A stretch of DNA of 64,000 bases, from the NCBI RefSeq assembly GCF_003688995.1, contig NZ_PENI01000017.1, positions 140,955 through 204,954 on the forward strand, given 5' to 3'. Origin of the DNA: Streptomyces shenzhenensis. GTDB taxonomy: Bacteria > Actinomycetota > Actinomycetes > Streptomycetales > Streptomycetaceae. The position numbers and the translations under genes were made by a program. Position 1 is the first letter of the stretch; each line of letters begins with the position of its first letter. This document shows positions 54,983-63,642 of this stretch, in pieces. The notes beneath the pieces were generated by a model that was given only the letters and a program-made list of their open reading frames with translations, made no database searches and had not been told where the DNA came from.

Positions 54983-55248
54983 CCGACCACGCCCTGCCCC
55001 CGTCCCCGCCACCGGTGCACCCCGGTCGGCGACGCGGGTGACCAGGAGGGCGTCATGGACGCCCCGGCAGTGCCGGTCTCGCGCCAGGACGGCCGTACGC
55101 CGATCTCCTTGCCGTACGCGAATCCGCGTTCCGTCGGCCTCGGGACCGTGACCCGAATTGGCGAGGATCCTTGACGGGGTCGGCGCCCCCCTCGAACCCG
55201 GGGCGGCGTGGTGGGTCGCCCCCCCGCCGAACGCCGGGTGAACCACGT

Positions 55249-55863
55249 TCAGGGCAGGGGTGTGAGCGCGTCCTCCAGCGCCGCCCGCGCGCCACGCAGG
55301 GCGAGACGGAGCTGGTCCGGTGTGCGGCGGACCTGCGCCAGCAGGAGGCCGCCCTGAATCGCGGCCATGGTCAGGTCGGCCAGCTCCGTCACATCTGCGT
55401 CTGGGCACAGCTCGCCGGACTCCTGCATCCGCTGCAGGCCCGCGATGAGGGGGGCCTCCCAGCGCGCGAAGGCGTCCACGAACGCCTGGCGGGCGAGGTC
55501 GTCCCGGCCGCTGAGCTGGCTGGCCAACGAGCCGATCGCGCAGCCGCCCACCGCGTCCTGCCGCGTTCCGTTGGCCACGATTGCGTCGAACCAGCGGTCG
55601 ATGCCGGCCAGCGAGTCGACCTTCAGGAGCAGCGGTTCCTGCGCGGCCAGCACCGTGTCCACGGTGGAATGCACGACAGAGCGGATGAGGTCGTCGCGGT
55701 CGTCGAAGTAGTGGTAGAGCTGGCTGCGACCGGCCCCCGCGGCGCGTTCGACATCGTCCAGCGTCACCGCCGCGACACCACGCCGCTGGATGAGGTCCGC
55801 TGCCGCATCAAGGATGCGTTTCCGGGTCGCGCGACCCCGTGCGGTGGTCGGTGTGTGCCCCAT
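55249..55863 (-). CDS. TetR family transcriptional regulator
   Basis: This 204-residue regulator has an N-terminal HTH (LIQRRGVAAVTLDDVERAAGAGRSQLYHYFDDRDDLI, about 23-60) and a helical ligand-binding domain. Three palindromic operators lie in the divergent gap. The neighbouring reading frame is a truncated luciferase-like monooxygenase, which may have been its target. The inducer is unknown. Confidence 0.9.
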   Translation of the reverse strand: MGHTPTTARGRATRKRILDAAADLIQRRGVAAVTLDDVERAAGAGRSQLYHYFDDRDDLIRSVVHSTVDTVLAAQEPLLLKVDSLAGIDRWFDAIVANGTRQDAVGGCAIGSLASQLSGRDDLARQAFVDAFARWEAPLIAGLQRMQESGELCPDADVTELADLTMAAIQGGLLLAQVRRTPDQLRLALRGARAALEDALTPLP

Positions 55864-55881
55864 GGAGCCTCCTCCCTGTTT

Positions 55882-55954
55882 TGTACTTCACAGTACAGAG
55901 ATTCTGTACTTGCTGATACAGTCTGCCGCAAGTCTTCTGTACTAAGCGATACAG
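55882..55954. promoter_or_regulatory. three TetR-type operators
   Basis: Sites TGTACTTCACAGTACA (55882-55897), CTGTACTTGCTGATACAG (55904-55921) and CTGTACTAAGCGATACAG (55937-55954) share the TGTACT/TACAG arms. The second and third are spaced 33 bases apart, about three helical turns. They lie between the regulator and the divergent truncated gene and probably bind the TetR protein. Confidence 0.7.
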
Positions 55955-55982
55955 TCCGCGATGGTGAGGTGGAAGGAGAACC

Positions 55983-56261
55983 GTGTCCGTCATCCCACCC
56001 GTCCAGCCCTCCGTGCTGGACACCACGCTCATCGGCCACACCCCTGAGTCGGCGTTCACCGACACGATCGCGGTCGCGCAGCACGCCGAACGTCTCGGCT
56101 ACGTCCGCTACCGGATGGCCGAGCACCACGACGCACCCGGCGTCGGCAGCTCGGCGCCCGCGATCACGGTCGGTGCCATCGCCGCAGCGACCTCACGGAT
56201 CCGTGTCGGAGCCGGTGGGGACATGCTGCCCAACCACGTTCCGCTCGTCGCGGCGCAGTAG
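55983..56261 (+). pseudogene. truncated LLM-class flavin monooxygenase
   Basis: The 92 residues match the N-terminus of luciferase-like flavin-dependent enzymes: VLDTTLIGHTPESAFTDTIAVAQHAERLGYVRYRMAEHHDAPGVGSSAPAI and ITVGAIAAATSRIRVG. The reading frame then stops at VPLVAAQ, where the normal family continues for about 250 more residues. The gene lies under the three operators. The 380 bases that follow hold no other recognisable gene. Confidence 0.75.
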
Positions 56262-56641
56262 GAGCACACCGTGAGGTAGCAGCCCATCCACACCGTCGCC
56301 ACCGCACTCGTCGCGGACCGCGAAGCCCTACTCGTGGCCTGGAGAGCGGACGTGGAAACCTTCGCCGAGCCGGCAGGACAGAGCGCGTCCTTCCAGTCCG
56401 CCCCCGGATGGCGGGCACCGACAACGGGCCGCCCGGTACGCCGGTGCGCTCACCCGCGCCGGGCAGCGCCGCGGCCTCGCAACCCCAGCTGCCGACGGTG
56501 CTCGGCCAGGAACGTTCCATCCCGTCCGGAGCCGGCCCGCCACCATCGGCACGCGCCCAACGGTCCTGTGCGGGCCACCGGACGCCCCGTCCTCTCCAGG
56601 ACCCCCTCCATCGCATGACCGACATGACCGAAAGGAAGACC

Positions 56642-57673
56642 ATGTCCCCTTACCGACCCACCGGGCTGCGGCGGCGCGCCGCCACGCTCGGCCTCGCTGC
56701 CCTGCTCGCCGCAGTCGCCGCGGCTCCCGCGGCCTCCGCGACCCCGGCCCCCACCGCGGTCCTGGCCACCTCCCCGACACACCCCGACCACGCCGTCGGC
56801 ACCCGTCTGGGCGACGTGCGCGTCCTCGCCCACTTCGATCGAGCCGCGGGCCAGGTCGCCGAGAGCATCGCCTTGGAGCCCGGCGGCGGCGTGGTCATCG
56901 GCATGATCCACGCCCGCCAGGTGGTGCGGGTCGCGCAGGACGGAGCCGTCCAGGTACTCGCCACCATGCCGCTACCTCCGGGCGGCGGCACCACCACCCC
57001 GGTAGTCGGGACCCCCGGGGTCACCGGGGTCGCCCGGTCGGACAGCGGCGTCGTGTACTTCCTCTACTCCTCCGGGCAGGGCGGGCTGACCGGGATCTGG
57101 CAGGTCCGTCGCTCCGGTGAGCCCCGGCTCGTCGTACCGCTGCCCGCCGACAGCTTCCCGAACGCACTGGTCATCGACGGCAAGCGGGACCGCTTCCTCG
57201 TCACCGACTCCACCGGCGGGCGCATCTGGCAGGCCCCGCTGCGCGGCGGCGAGGCCTCCGTGTGGTCGGCGGACCCGGCCCTGGCGCCGAACGGCTTCTT
57301 CGGCGCCAACGGCATGAAGATCCACGACGGCGCCGTGTGGGCCGGCAACTCCGACCAGGGCACCATCGTCCGTATCCCGGTGACCAAGGACGGCGGTTCC
57401 GGCCGCGCCACGGTCCGGGCCACGCAGCTGGAGGGCATCGACGACTTCGACTTCACCGGCCGGGGCACCGAGATCCTCGCCGCGATCAACCAGGCCAGCA
57501 AGCTCGTGCGGGTGAGCACCAACGGCGCCCAGGAGACCCTGCTGAACGCCGAAGGCGGCATGCAGGGCACCACGGCCGTCGCCGTACAAGGAAATCGAGC
57601 CTATGTGACAAACGGCGCAAACCTGGCCGGAAACGACCCGACGTTGATGCTCGCCAAGCTGCGCCGACGTTGA
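56642..57673 (+). CDS. secreted SMP-30/NHL-like beta-propeller protein
   Basis: This 343-residue exported protein has a signal peptide (RRRAATLGLAALLAAVAAAPAASA) with cleavage near residue 35. The mature part has repeated beta-propeller blades such as GVARSDSGVVYFLYSSG, NALVIDGKRDRFLVTDSTGGRIWQ, GANGMKIHDGAVWAGNSDQGTIVRIP and TTAVAVQGNRAYVTNGA, as in NHL or SMP-30/gluconolactonase-like families. GGAAG precedes the ATG at 56642. No specific substrate residues were identified. Confidence 0.82.
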   Translation: MSPYRPTGLRRRAATLGLAALLAAVAAAPAASATPAPTAVLATSPTHPDHAVGTRLGDVRVLAHFDRAAGQVAESIALEPGGGVVIGMIHARQVVRVAQDGAVQVLATMPLPPGGGTTTPVVGTPGVTGVARSDSGVVYFLYSSGQGGLTGIWQVRRSGEPRLVVPLPADSFPNALVIDGKRDRFLVTDSTGGRIWQAPLRGGEASVWSADPALAPNGFFGANGMKIHDGAVWAGNSDQGTIVRIPVTKDGGSGRATVRATQLEGIDDFDFTGRGTEILAAINQASKLVRVSTNGAQETLLNAEGGMQGTTAVAVQGNRAYVTNGANLAGNDPTLMLAKLRRR

Positions 57674-57875
57674 CACGTCCCTGCGGGAAGGGCCACCCCG
57701 AGCGGTGGTCCATCCCGCGGCACCGCACGTGGGCCACCAGCGCGGACCACGCCGCAGTCAGCATCGACCCACGAGCCTGCCTTGGCCCGCCCTGACGGCC
57801 GCGTCCTCACCATCGAACACCGCGCCCTGCGCAAGTGGTTGCTGCCCGGCGGTTAGGCCGAGCATTTGAGACTGT

Positions 57876-57895
57876 CTCACCCTCCCTTCGCGGAG
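57876..57895. terminator. hairpin terminator before the integrase
   Basis: ACCCTCC-CTTCGC-GGAGGGT forms a 7-bp stem followed by a T-rich stretch (TTCCTTTG). A 13-bp palindrome TGAGACTGTCTCA abuts it on the left. It may end the upstream transcript or form part of the attachment region. Confidence 0.55.
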
Positions 57896-57956
57896 GGTTC
57901 CTTTGTGTCCGGAGAGCGGTTGGGTTCGGGATTCCTCACTTGTCTCAAGGAGCCCT

Positions 57957-59570
57957 GTGGACTACTTCTTTGCCTCCCGCGACAAGGTCCGCCGCTTCGG
58001 TACGGCACTCGACGACATCGACCTTGACGGCCTGCGATACGTGACCCGCGAGCGAGCGCTCAAGGACGGCACGCCGTTCTTCCTCGGCTCGGACATGCGG
58101 CCCTTGGAGCCTCACTGCTCCTTCTTCTTCGACCTGGCCAAGACGCTCAAGGCGAAGTCGTTGCAGGACTACACCTACAACTTCCTTGACTACAGCGACT
58201 TCTTGGAGAGCCTCGACCCGCCGAGCGACGTGTTGTCCGCGACGGAGGACGATCTGCTCGCCTACCGGGAGCACTGCACCGAGCACCGGAACGAGCCCAT
58301 GTCGCCGGCCACCTGGAAGCGCCGACGTGTGACGATCCGTAACTTCTACGACTGGGCCGTCGACGAGGCCAAGTTGCTGGCCAGACGACCGTATTACCGG
58401 CGGCCCAATGGTCGGGACGTACTGAGCTGGGGCGCCACCGCGGCACTCGACGTGCGGCACCTCACGTACGAGCAGTGGCGCTTCCTGGACCAGGTCGGAC
58501 TTCGCGGACTGCTCCCGAATGGCACGGCCGACCCGTCGTTCCGGTCCGCGCACACGCTCCGCGACAGCGCAGCCGGCAGTCTCTCCATCACCACCGGCCT
58601 GCGGCTGCGTGAGTTCCGGGCCCTGCTCGACATCGAGGTCGGCCCACCGTGACGCGACGGTACCGCGAAGGAAGTGGAACTCCAGGCCATCGCCAAGTTC
58701 GGTCTGCCGCGGACCATCGAGATCCAGGATGCGACGCTGCGGGAGATCGACTGGTACCGGCGGACCGAGCGCGCCGCCACGGTACGCAGGGCATCGAGGA
58801 ACCTGTGGCGTCGCCGCGAGGAGTTCTTCGTCGTCGACGACGTCAACACGCGCCAGATGAAACTGCGCGGCGTCGAGCACGGAAGGCGCCGGACCTGGAG
58901 CGTCAAGGCGATGGACGCGGAGCTGCGGCAGCGGACCATGATTGAGGGCGAGCACGGGCTGGAGCCGATGGCCCTGTTCGTCGGCCGCCACGGACGGATG
59001 CTCACCAGCCAGAGGTGGGAGCAGATATTCCTCGACGCGCACGCGCGCACGCTGCGGATCATCAAGGAGCACGATCTTGGACTGGAGATGTCGCACCAGG
59101 TCCGGATTCACGATCTTCGGCACACGTTCGCGGTCTACATGCTGGAACTGCTCACCGAGCTGCTACGCAAGCAGGACGCGGAGGAGTACGCCCGCTCAGG
59201 CCGAGTACCGGCCTATGCAACCGATCACCAGTCCCGCAACCCCTTCCTGACCGTCATGCGGCTGCTAGGGTCTTTCGTTTGGATCAGGCCGGATCAGGGA
59301 GCGGGGTCTGGTGCCGTGGATCGCAAGGCGGAGGAGGGCGGCAGGGCGGAGCCCTGACAACCGACGACAACGCCGCGAGGCGCGGTGCCAGGGCCCGCGA
59401 GCCCGGCATGATCCAAACGAGAGGCCCTAGGGCACCGCCGCCCAGAATCGACGATGCGGTACCTGACGTACAAGAAGAAGTCCAACCTGCTGGTCGCGCA
59501 GGCCATCAAGGAGTGGAACGACCAAGACAGCACGTACGCGGAACTCGCGTCGCGGCACGGGGGACGGTAG
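57957..59570 (+). pseudogene. tyrosine recombinase (integrase) broken by a stop codon and a MITE
   Basis: The GTG start at 57957 follows AAGGAG. The N-terminal part has a core-binding domain, and box I (ITTGLRLREFRALL) holds the catalytic Arg. A TGA at 58650-58652 interrupts the frame, and the reading continues in frame from GTAKEVELQAIAKFGLP. HDLRHTFAVYML gives the H-x-x-R box. A 158-bp MITE (59269-59426) splits the last box. Removing it with one CTAG restores RLLGH-RRPESTMRYLTY, including the second His and the catalytic Tyr. Thus two independent lesions, a stop and an insertion, disable the gene. Confidence 0.82.
59269..59426. mobile_element. 158-bp MITE, copy 2
   Basis: This copy is identical by eye to copy 1 at 4977-5134 and has the same TIRs and CTAG duplications (59265-59268 and 59427-59430). 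It interrupts the integrase box LGH at the codon for Leu-Gly. The identity of copies 54 kb apart points to recent movement or gene conversion. Confidence 0.88.
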
Positions 59571-59578
59571 AACAGCTG

Positions 59579-60603
59579 ATGCCCCGCCGAGGAGAACGCC
59601 GCGGTACCTCCGGTGCTCGACGGTCCTGTCCCGCCGAGCCCGCTCCGGACCGGATCGGGATACGCGAGATCGTCTTCCGTCAACGCGACCGCCCGTCCAC
59701 GCGCGACTCGACCCGTCCGAGTTCGCCTGTTCCGCCCTGGCCGGACAGCTCGCGGATCTGTGGATCGACTATCACCGCAAGAACGCACTCAAGACGGTTC
59801 ACGGCTACCCGACCGCCATCCGCTCGTTCGCGAAGTTCCTCGATGTCCATCTGCCGGCCCACGGCATCGGTCCGGCGCAGGCCCGGCTGGAGGACGAGCA
59901 GATCGACCTACCGGCCTTGATCCACGCCTGGGGACGGCACCTTCTGAAGCAATACCCCGAGCATTCCCGGCGCCCCTGGGGCTTGGAGCGCGCGCTGCTC
60001 GCCCTGCTCAGCCACGGAGCCGAACGCGACCTGGACGTGCCCGAACGGGTACGGCGCCGAGCGGCAGCGCCTCCGGGCGTGCGCAAGGCCACCGGCCAGG
60101 TCCTGGACGAGTTCAGCAACGCCGAACGGGTGGCTATGCGTAAGGCCGCGCAGAACGACGTACGCGCATTGGAAAGGCGGCTAGCCCAAGGGCGTGAGCT
60201 CCTGGAAGCCGGACAGGACCCGCGCGAGCACGGCTGGCTGGAACTGTCGAATCTGATCTGGGCCACCCGACACGGTCTGGTGGACGGCCGGGCACTGGCG
60301 GACAACCTTCCCCTGAGTCGCAACTGGCCTCCTGAAATCCGCGAGTTCGCCCAAAAAACTGGCATCTGGCCCGGCATCGGCTTGATGGGCTGCCTGCATC
60401 ACGTGCTGTTCCCTCGGGAGATCGACCTCCACCCGTTCCGGGTTCTGCTTCTGCTCGAGATGACCGACTGCACCTCCGAGGAACTGCACGCTCTCCAAGT
60501 GCCGGACCTGGAGTTCAGTGCCGAGGGAGTGGAACGCCCAGGGCAAGCTCGACGCGCTCGCCACCGTGACGGCGAACCTCTTACTACGAAAACCTCGAGC
60601 TGA
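59579..60603 (+). pseudogene. degraded second recombinase-associated gene
   Basis: From 59704 the frame reads LDPSEFACSALAGQLADLWIDYHRKNALKTVHGYPTAIRSFAKFLDVHLPAH and continues to 60603 without a clear start. The N-terminal part switches frame twice (near 59640 and 59715), and the C-terminal part goes out of frame near 60535. The visible part resembles the core-binding region of phage-type integrases. The catalytic Arg-His-Arg-Tyr motifs were not seen. It follows the first integrase directly, as in multi-recombinase elements. Confidence 0.6.
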
Positions 60604-60717
60604 AGAAGAAGACGTCCGTCCAGCGCCGCATCGCCGTCCTGCCTGCGTCTGGCCCCTGGCTGGAGTAACTCCGCAGGGGGACGTCCACTGAGCCGAAGCA
60701 CATCCCCCAGTGGAATG

Positions 60718-60755
60718 CCGAGAGGCCGGGCTCTGGGGAGAGCACGGCCTCTCGG
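60718..60755. terminator. terminator downstream of the recombinase remnants
   Basis: CCGAGAGGCCG and CGGCCTCTCGG form a perfect 11-bp stem with a 16-base loop. It lies between the recombinase remnant and the leftward small gene and may act in both directions. Confidence 0.7.
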
Positions 60756-60770
60756 GTGGTGACGTGGCGC

Positions 60771-61088
60771 CTACCAGTAGGTGCGCGTGATCTTGTCAGG
60801 AAGTCGTCCCTGCCGCTCCCCTTCCTGGAAGATCGCCGATGCCGCGATCAGGAAAGCACGGCGGAGCTTCGGGTCCGGGTCTGGATTTTCCACATTCCCG
60901 ACGTTTTTGTCGAGGAGCATGTCACCGAGGGCTGTTCCCTCGAGCGTGCAGGGGCGGGCGACTGATCCCTCCGGGTTGATCAGGATGTTCCCGGTGACAC
61001 CTTCTGCAGTTTCCCAGGCGTAGACGAATCCCGCTTCGAGAGATCGGATCTTCCTGCACGTCAGTGATGCTGTCACGGGGATTCCCAC
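60771..61088 (-). CDS. small hypothetical protein, possible immunity factor
   Basis: This 105-residue acidic protein begins with GTG at 61088 and lies 25 bases after the toxin-like gene, on the same strand. It contains a central GNILINPEGSVARPCTLEGTALGDMLLDKNVGNVENP segment. It has no recognised family. Its size, charge and position would suit an immunity protein for the upstream gene, which is only an inference. Confidence 0.6.
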   Translation of the reverse strand: MGIPVTASLTCRKIRSLEAGFVYAWETAEGVTGNILINPEGSVARPCTLEGTALGDMLLDKNVGNVENPDPDPKLRRAFLIAASAIFQEGERQGRLPDKITRTYW

Positions 61089-61113
61089 CAGTTCGCTCGC
61101 GCCAGGGATTTGA

Positions 61114-61695
61114 TCACCTGAACCCTATACCGTCCGCCGCAGGCGCATGTTCGTCCCAGGTGTGGCCGGCGTCCAGGGTCGCCTGATGGGCGCGGCGATA
61201 GTTCTGGTCGCCGTGCTGACGCATCCAGTTCGACTCGTACAGTTCATGCGCGAGCAGATCGAAATCGCTGGGATGCGGATTTCCGTTCTGGAAGCGTTCC
61301 CAGGCCCTGGCGATACGCGGATTGGCGTCGAATCGCAGCATTCCCGCGTCGAGCTGATGCGATTCGACGAACAGGTGGTTGTAGATCTGATTGATGTCGG
61401 CCGCAGAATAGCCGTGCGACGCCGCGGTCTGCGCCACCCGGCCGAGCTGTGCGTCAGCGCGGATCGCGTCATAGGCGTGGTCCGCCCATTCCAGCTCGAA
61501 GTCCATCTCGCTGCGCGGCCGCCGGAAGGACGAACCGCCGGACTGCAGCTCCCGCTCCGTGGCCACCGCGGTCCGCCGCCACCCGGTCGGCCCGCCGACC
61601 CCGGTGAGGACCAGCTGCTGGGCGAGTTCGTCGACGGTCTCTGCGTACAGGTCGGCGAGCGCGTCGCAGCCCTGCTCTCCGTACAGGCGATACAA
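61114..61695 (-). CDS. toxin-like protein, possibly frameshifted at its N-terminus
   Basis: This 193-residue product begins at a TTG. An upstream stretch in another frame (RLRGLVSSFPNDLMLRRRLAVV) reads smoothly into YRLYGEQGCDALADLYAETV, so a one-base frameshift near 61700 is likely and the gene may be a pseudogene. Its last 130 residues (DFELEWADHAYDAIRADAQLG, SAADINQIYNHLFVESHQLD, DFDLLAHELYESNWM) resemble C-terminal toxin domains of polymorphic toxins, with HELYE as a possible metal or active site. It ends 25 bases before a small gene. Alternative starts lie inside the frame. Confidence 0.55.
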   Translation of the reverse strand: MYRLYGEQGCDALADLYAETVDELAQQLVLTGVGGPTGWRRTAVATERELQSGGSSFRRPRSEMDFELEWADHAYDAIRADAQLGRVAQTAASHGYSAADINQIYNHLFVESHQLDAGMLRFDANPRIARAWERFQNGNPHPSDFDLLAHELYESNWMRQHGDQNYRRAHQATLDAGHTWDEHAPAADGIGFR

Positions 61696-61815
61696 CGGCC
61701 AGGCGCCGGCGAAGCATCAGGTCGTTCGGAAAGGACGACACCAGCCCGCGCAGGCGCTGGCGCGACGAGGACTCGGCCGGCAGCGTTTCCTGTCGAAGGG
61801 GGTCTCGCTTATGGC

Positions 61816-62970
61816 TCAGATGCGCATACCGGACCTTTCTGCGATCCGGGTGAGCCGTTCATTGCTCCTCTTGTGCTTGGAGATCAGAACGCGGGTGAGT
61901 TCCAATGATGTTGGGTGAACGGCTGCCATCTCGGGAGCGATTCCCCAAGCCTTCTCCAGGCTTTCCAAGGTCCCATCCTGGTCACCGAGTGCGAGCTGGG
62001 AGCGGCCAAGGTTCATGTACAGAGGTCCGACACGGGTTGCCGGAAGAGACATACCGCCCCTGATCAGGTCGTCCGCCGTATCCAGCGCTCGGCGGTGCTG
62101 ATCCATATCCGATGCGGTGGAGATCACATGTGTGGCCGTATTTTCAGGGCCGAAATGGATTCCGTGCTCGGCGATGTCTTCCGGGAATCCTTCGGCCGCA
62201 CGCCATGCCGCTTCGATATGCCGGTCAGTCGTTTGCTTGTCTTTCAGGCGCCCGGCGAGGGTCAGGCCTCGCAGGTGGAGAATGCCGAGACCGTAGGCGC
62301 GGTCCCGTCCGGTGAGCATCGACTCTGCCTGAACGACGGCCCGGTCAATGATGGCCAGTCCACCAGCAAAGTCGCCGGCGTTCAGGAACGTACCCGCGTC
62401 GTCCCGCGCTGCGACGATTGCCGCAATCGGGTCCGCCCTCTCGGCTGCCATGCGCTGTTTTAGCGTCGCCAATTCGGCAAGATGCATCCACCTGTGGCGA
62501 GCGGCCAGCCAATAAATGACGCTGTATACGTCCGCGACCAAGCCCCATGCTTTCGGTTCGCCCGTCAGATGGGCATGGTTGGTAACTCTCGTGAGGGTTC
62601 CAGGAAGCCTACGGAGAACCTTGGAAAGCTCCGTATTCCATCGGAGTTTGTTCAGCTCGTCGGCTTCCTGCTGAAGCCTCTCGGGATGCTCCGGGGGCTC
62701 ACCTGGAACATCGAATCGCCGAAGAGCCCAGTTGAGTTCATTCAGGTTCGCTTCCGGGGCGCTGCCCAGCAATTCATCAAGGGTGAGGTTCATTGCGCGA
62801 GCAAGGGCGGCGCCCACGCCCTGGGTAAGTGCCCGGTCCCCTACCTCGATCTTGCTGAGAAGGGATACCGACATGCTCCCCCTACGGGCCAGGGCAACCT
62901 GACTCAGCCCGAGTTCCTTCCGGCGCGCAGCGACGTTGGCGCCTGGTCCGGGTACCTGCGTAGCGCTCAT
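61816..62970 (-). CDS. XRE-family HTH-TPR transcriptional regulator
   Basis: This 384-residue regulator starts with an XRE HTH (NVAARRKELGLSQVALARRGSMSVSLLSKIEVGDRALTQG, about 10-50), followed by TPR-like helices over about 300 residues. This layout is common in Streptomyces accessory regions. AAGGT precedes the ATG at 62970. Codon use here is less GC-rich than elsewhere, in line with transfer. The downstream leftward genes may be its targets. Confidence 0.87.
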   Translation of the reverse strand: MSATQVPGPGANVAARRKELGLSQVALARRGSMSVSLLSKIEVGDRALTQGVGAALARAMNLTLDELLGSAPEANLNELNWALRRFDVPGEPPEHPERLQQEADELNKLRWNTELSKVLRRLPGTLTRVTNHAHLTGEPKAWGLVADVYSVIYWLAARHRWMHLAELATLKQRMAAERADPIAAIVAARDDAGTFLNAGDFAGGLAIIDRAVVQAESMLTGRDRAYGLGILHLRGLTLAGRLKDKQTTDRHIEAAWRAAEGFPEDIAEHGIHFGPENTATHVISTASDMDQHRRALDTADDLIRGGMSLPATRVGPLYMNLGRSQLALGDQDGTLESLEKAWGIAPEMAAVHPTSLELTRVLISKHKRSNERLTRIAERSGMRI

Positions 62971-63162
62971 ACCTTGCGTCTTCCCCGCTCGGTGACGTCC
63001 TCACGTCCCATGGTCCCAAACGCACGTGCAACCCGTCGGCGTCTGTGCAAGAAGTGTGCAAGTCGGCGGGGCTGATGGGGCGTTGACTCATGACAACGGA
63101 AGACCCCCGCGACGGGCGAACGTCCGGGGGCTTGGTCACCAACCATCAAGGGGTTGACGACA

Positions 63163-63393
63163 GTGCCCAAAGCTACAACCAGACTCCCGCGAAGTCCCGA
63201 GCGGGCCGGAGGGGGCAACGACGCGCGGCAGATGGAATACACGACGTACGCCCCGCCGGGTGAAACGTGTCCGTCATGCGGTAATCCGATCAAGAGCCTT
63301 GAGGCGTGCCGCCGGGGGATGCTGGCCCGCCCTGACGCTTCTCCGCTGGTGGCGTACTGGCACACGTACTGCGCCCCGAAGGCGGAGCGGTGA
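63163..63393 (+). CDS. small zinc-motif protein
   Basis: This 76-residue protein has CPSCGNPIKSLEACRRG and a later HTYCAPK, which together could bind one Zn. The GTG at 63163 has AAGGGG 8 bases upstream. It is divergent from the XRE regulator and resembles small proteins found on mobile elements of Streptomyces. The function is unknown. Confidence 0.65.
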   Translation: MPKATTRLPRSPERAGGGNDARQMEYTTYAPPGETCPSCGNPIKSLEACRRGMLARPDASPLVAYWHTYCAPKAER

Positions 63394-63642
63394 CCTCCGT
63401 GGAACAGCGCAAGACCCGTCCGCCTCACAGGTGGTCCGCTTTCAACTCGACGCCCCCGACCCCATGACCGACTCCGGTCGCTCACGCCCCAGGGAGCGAC
63501 CGGAGCCCCCTACGCCCGCCGGTCCCCCGCTCCCGGCTCTCCCCCGCGGGGGCCGAAGGGCCGGCCCGGCACACCCGACCCCGGGATGCCCTGCGGTGTG
63601 CCGGGCCGTCACTCTCGTCTCGACACAGGAAGGTTCTCGATC

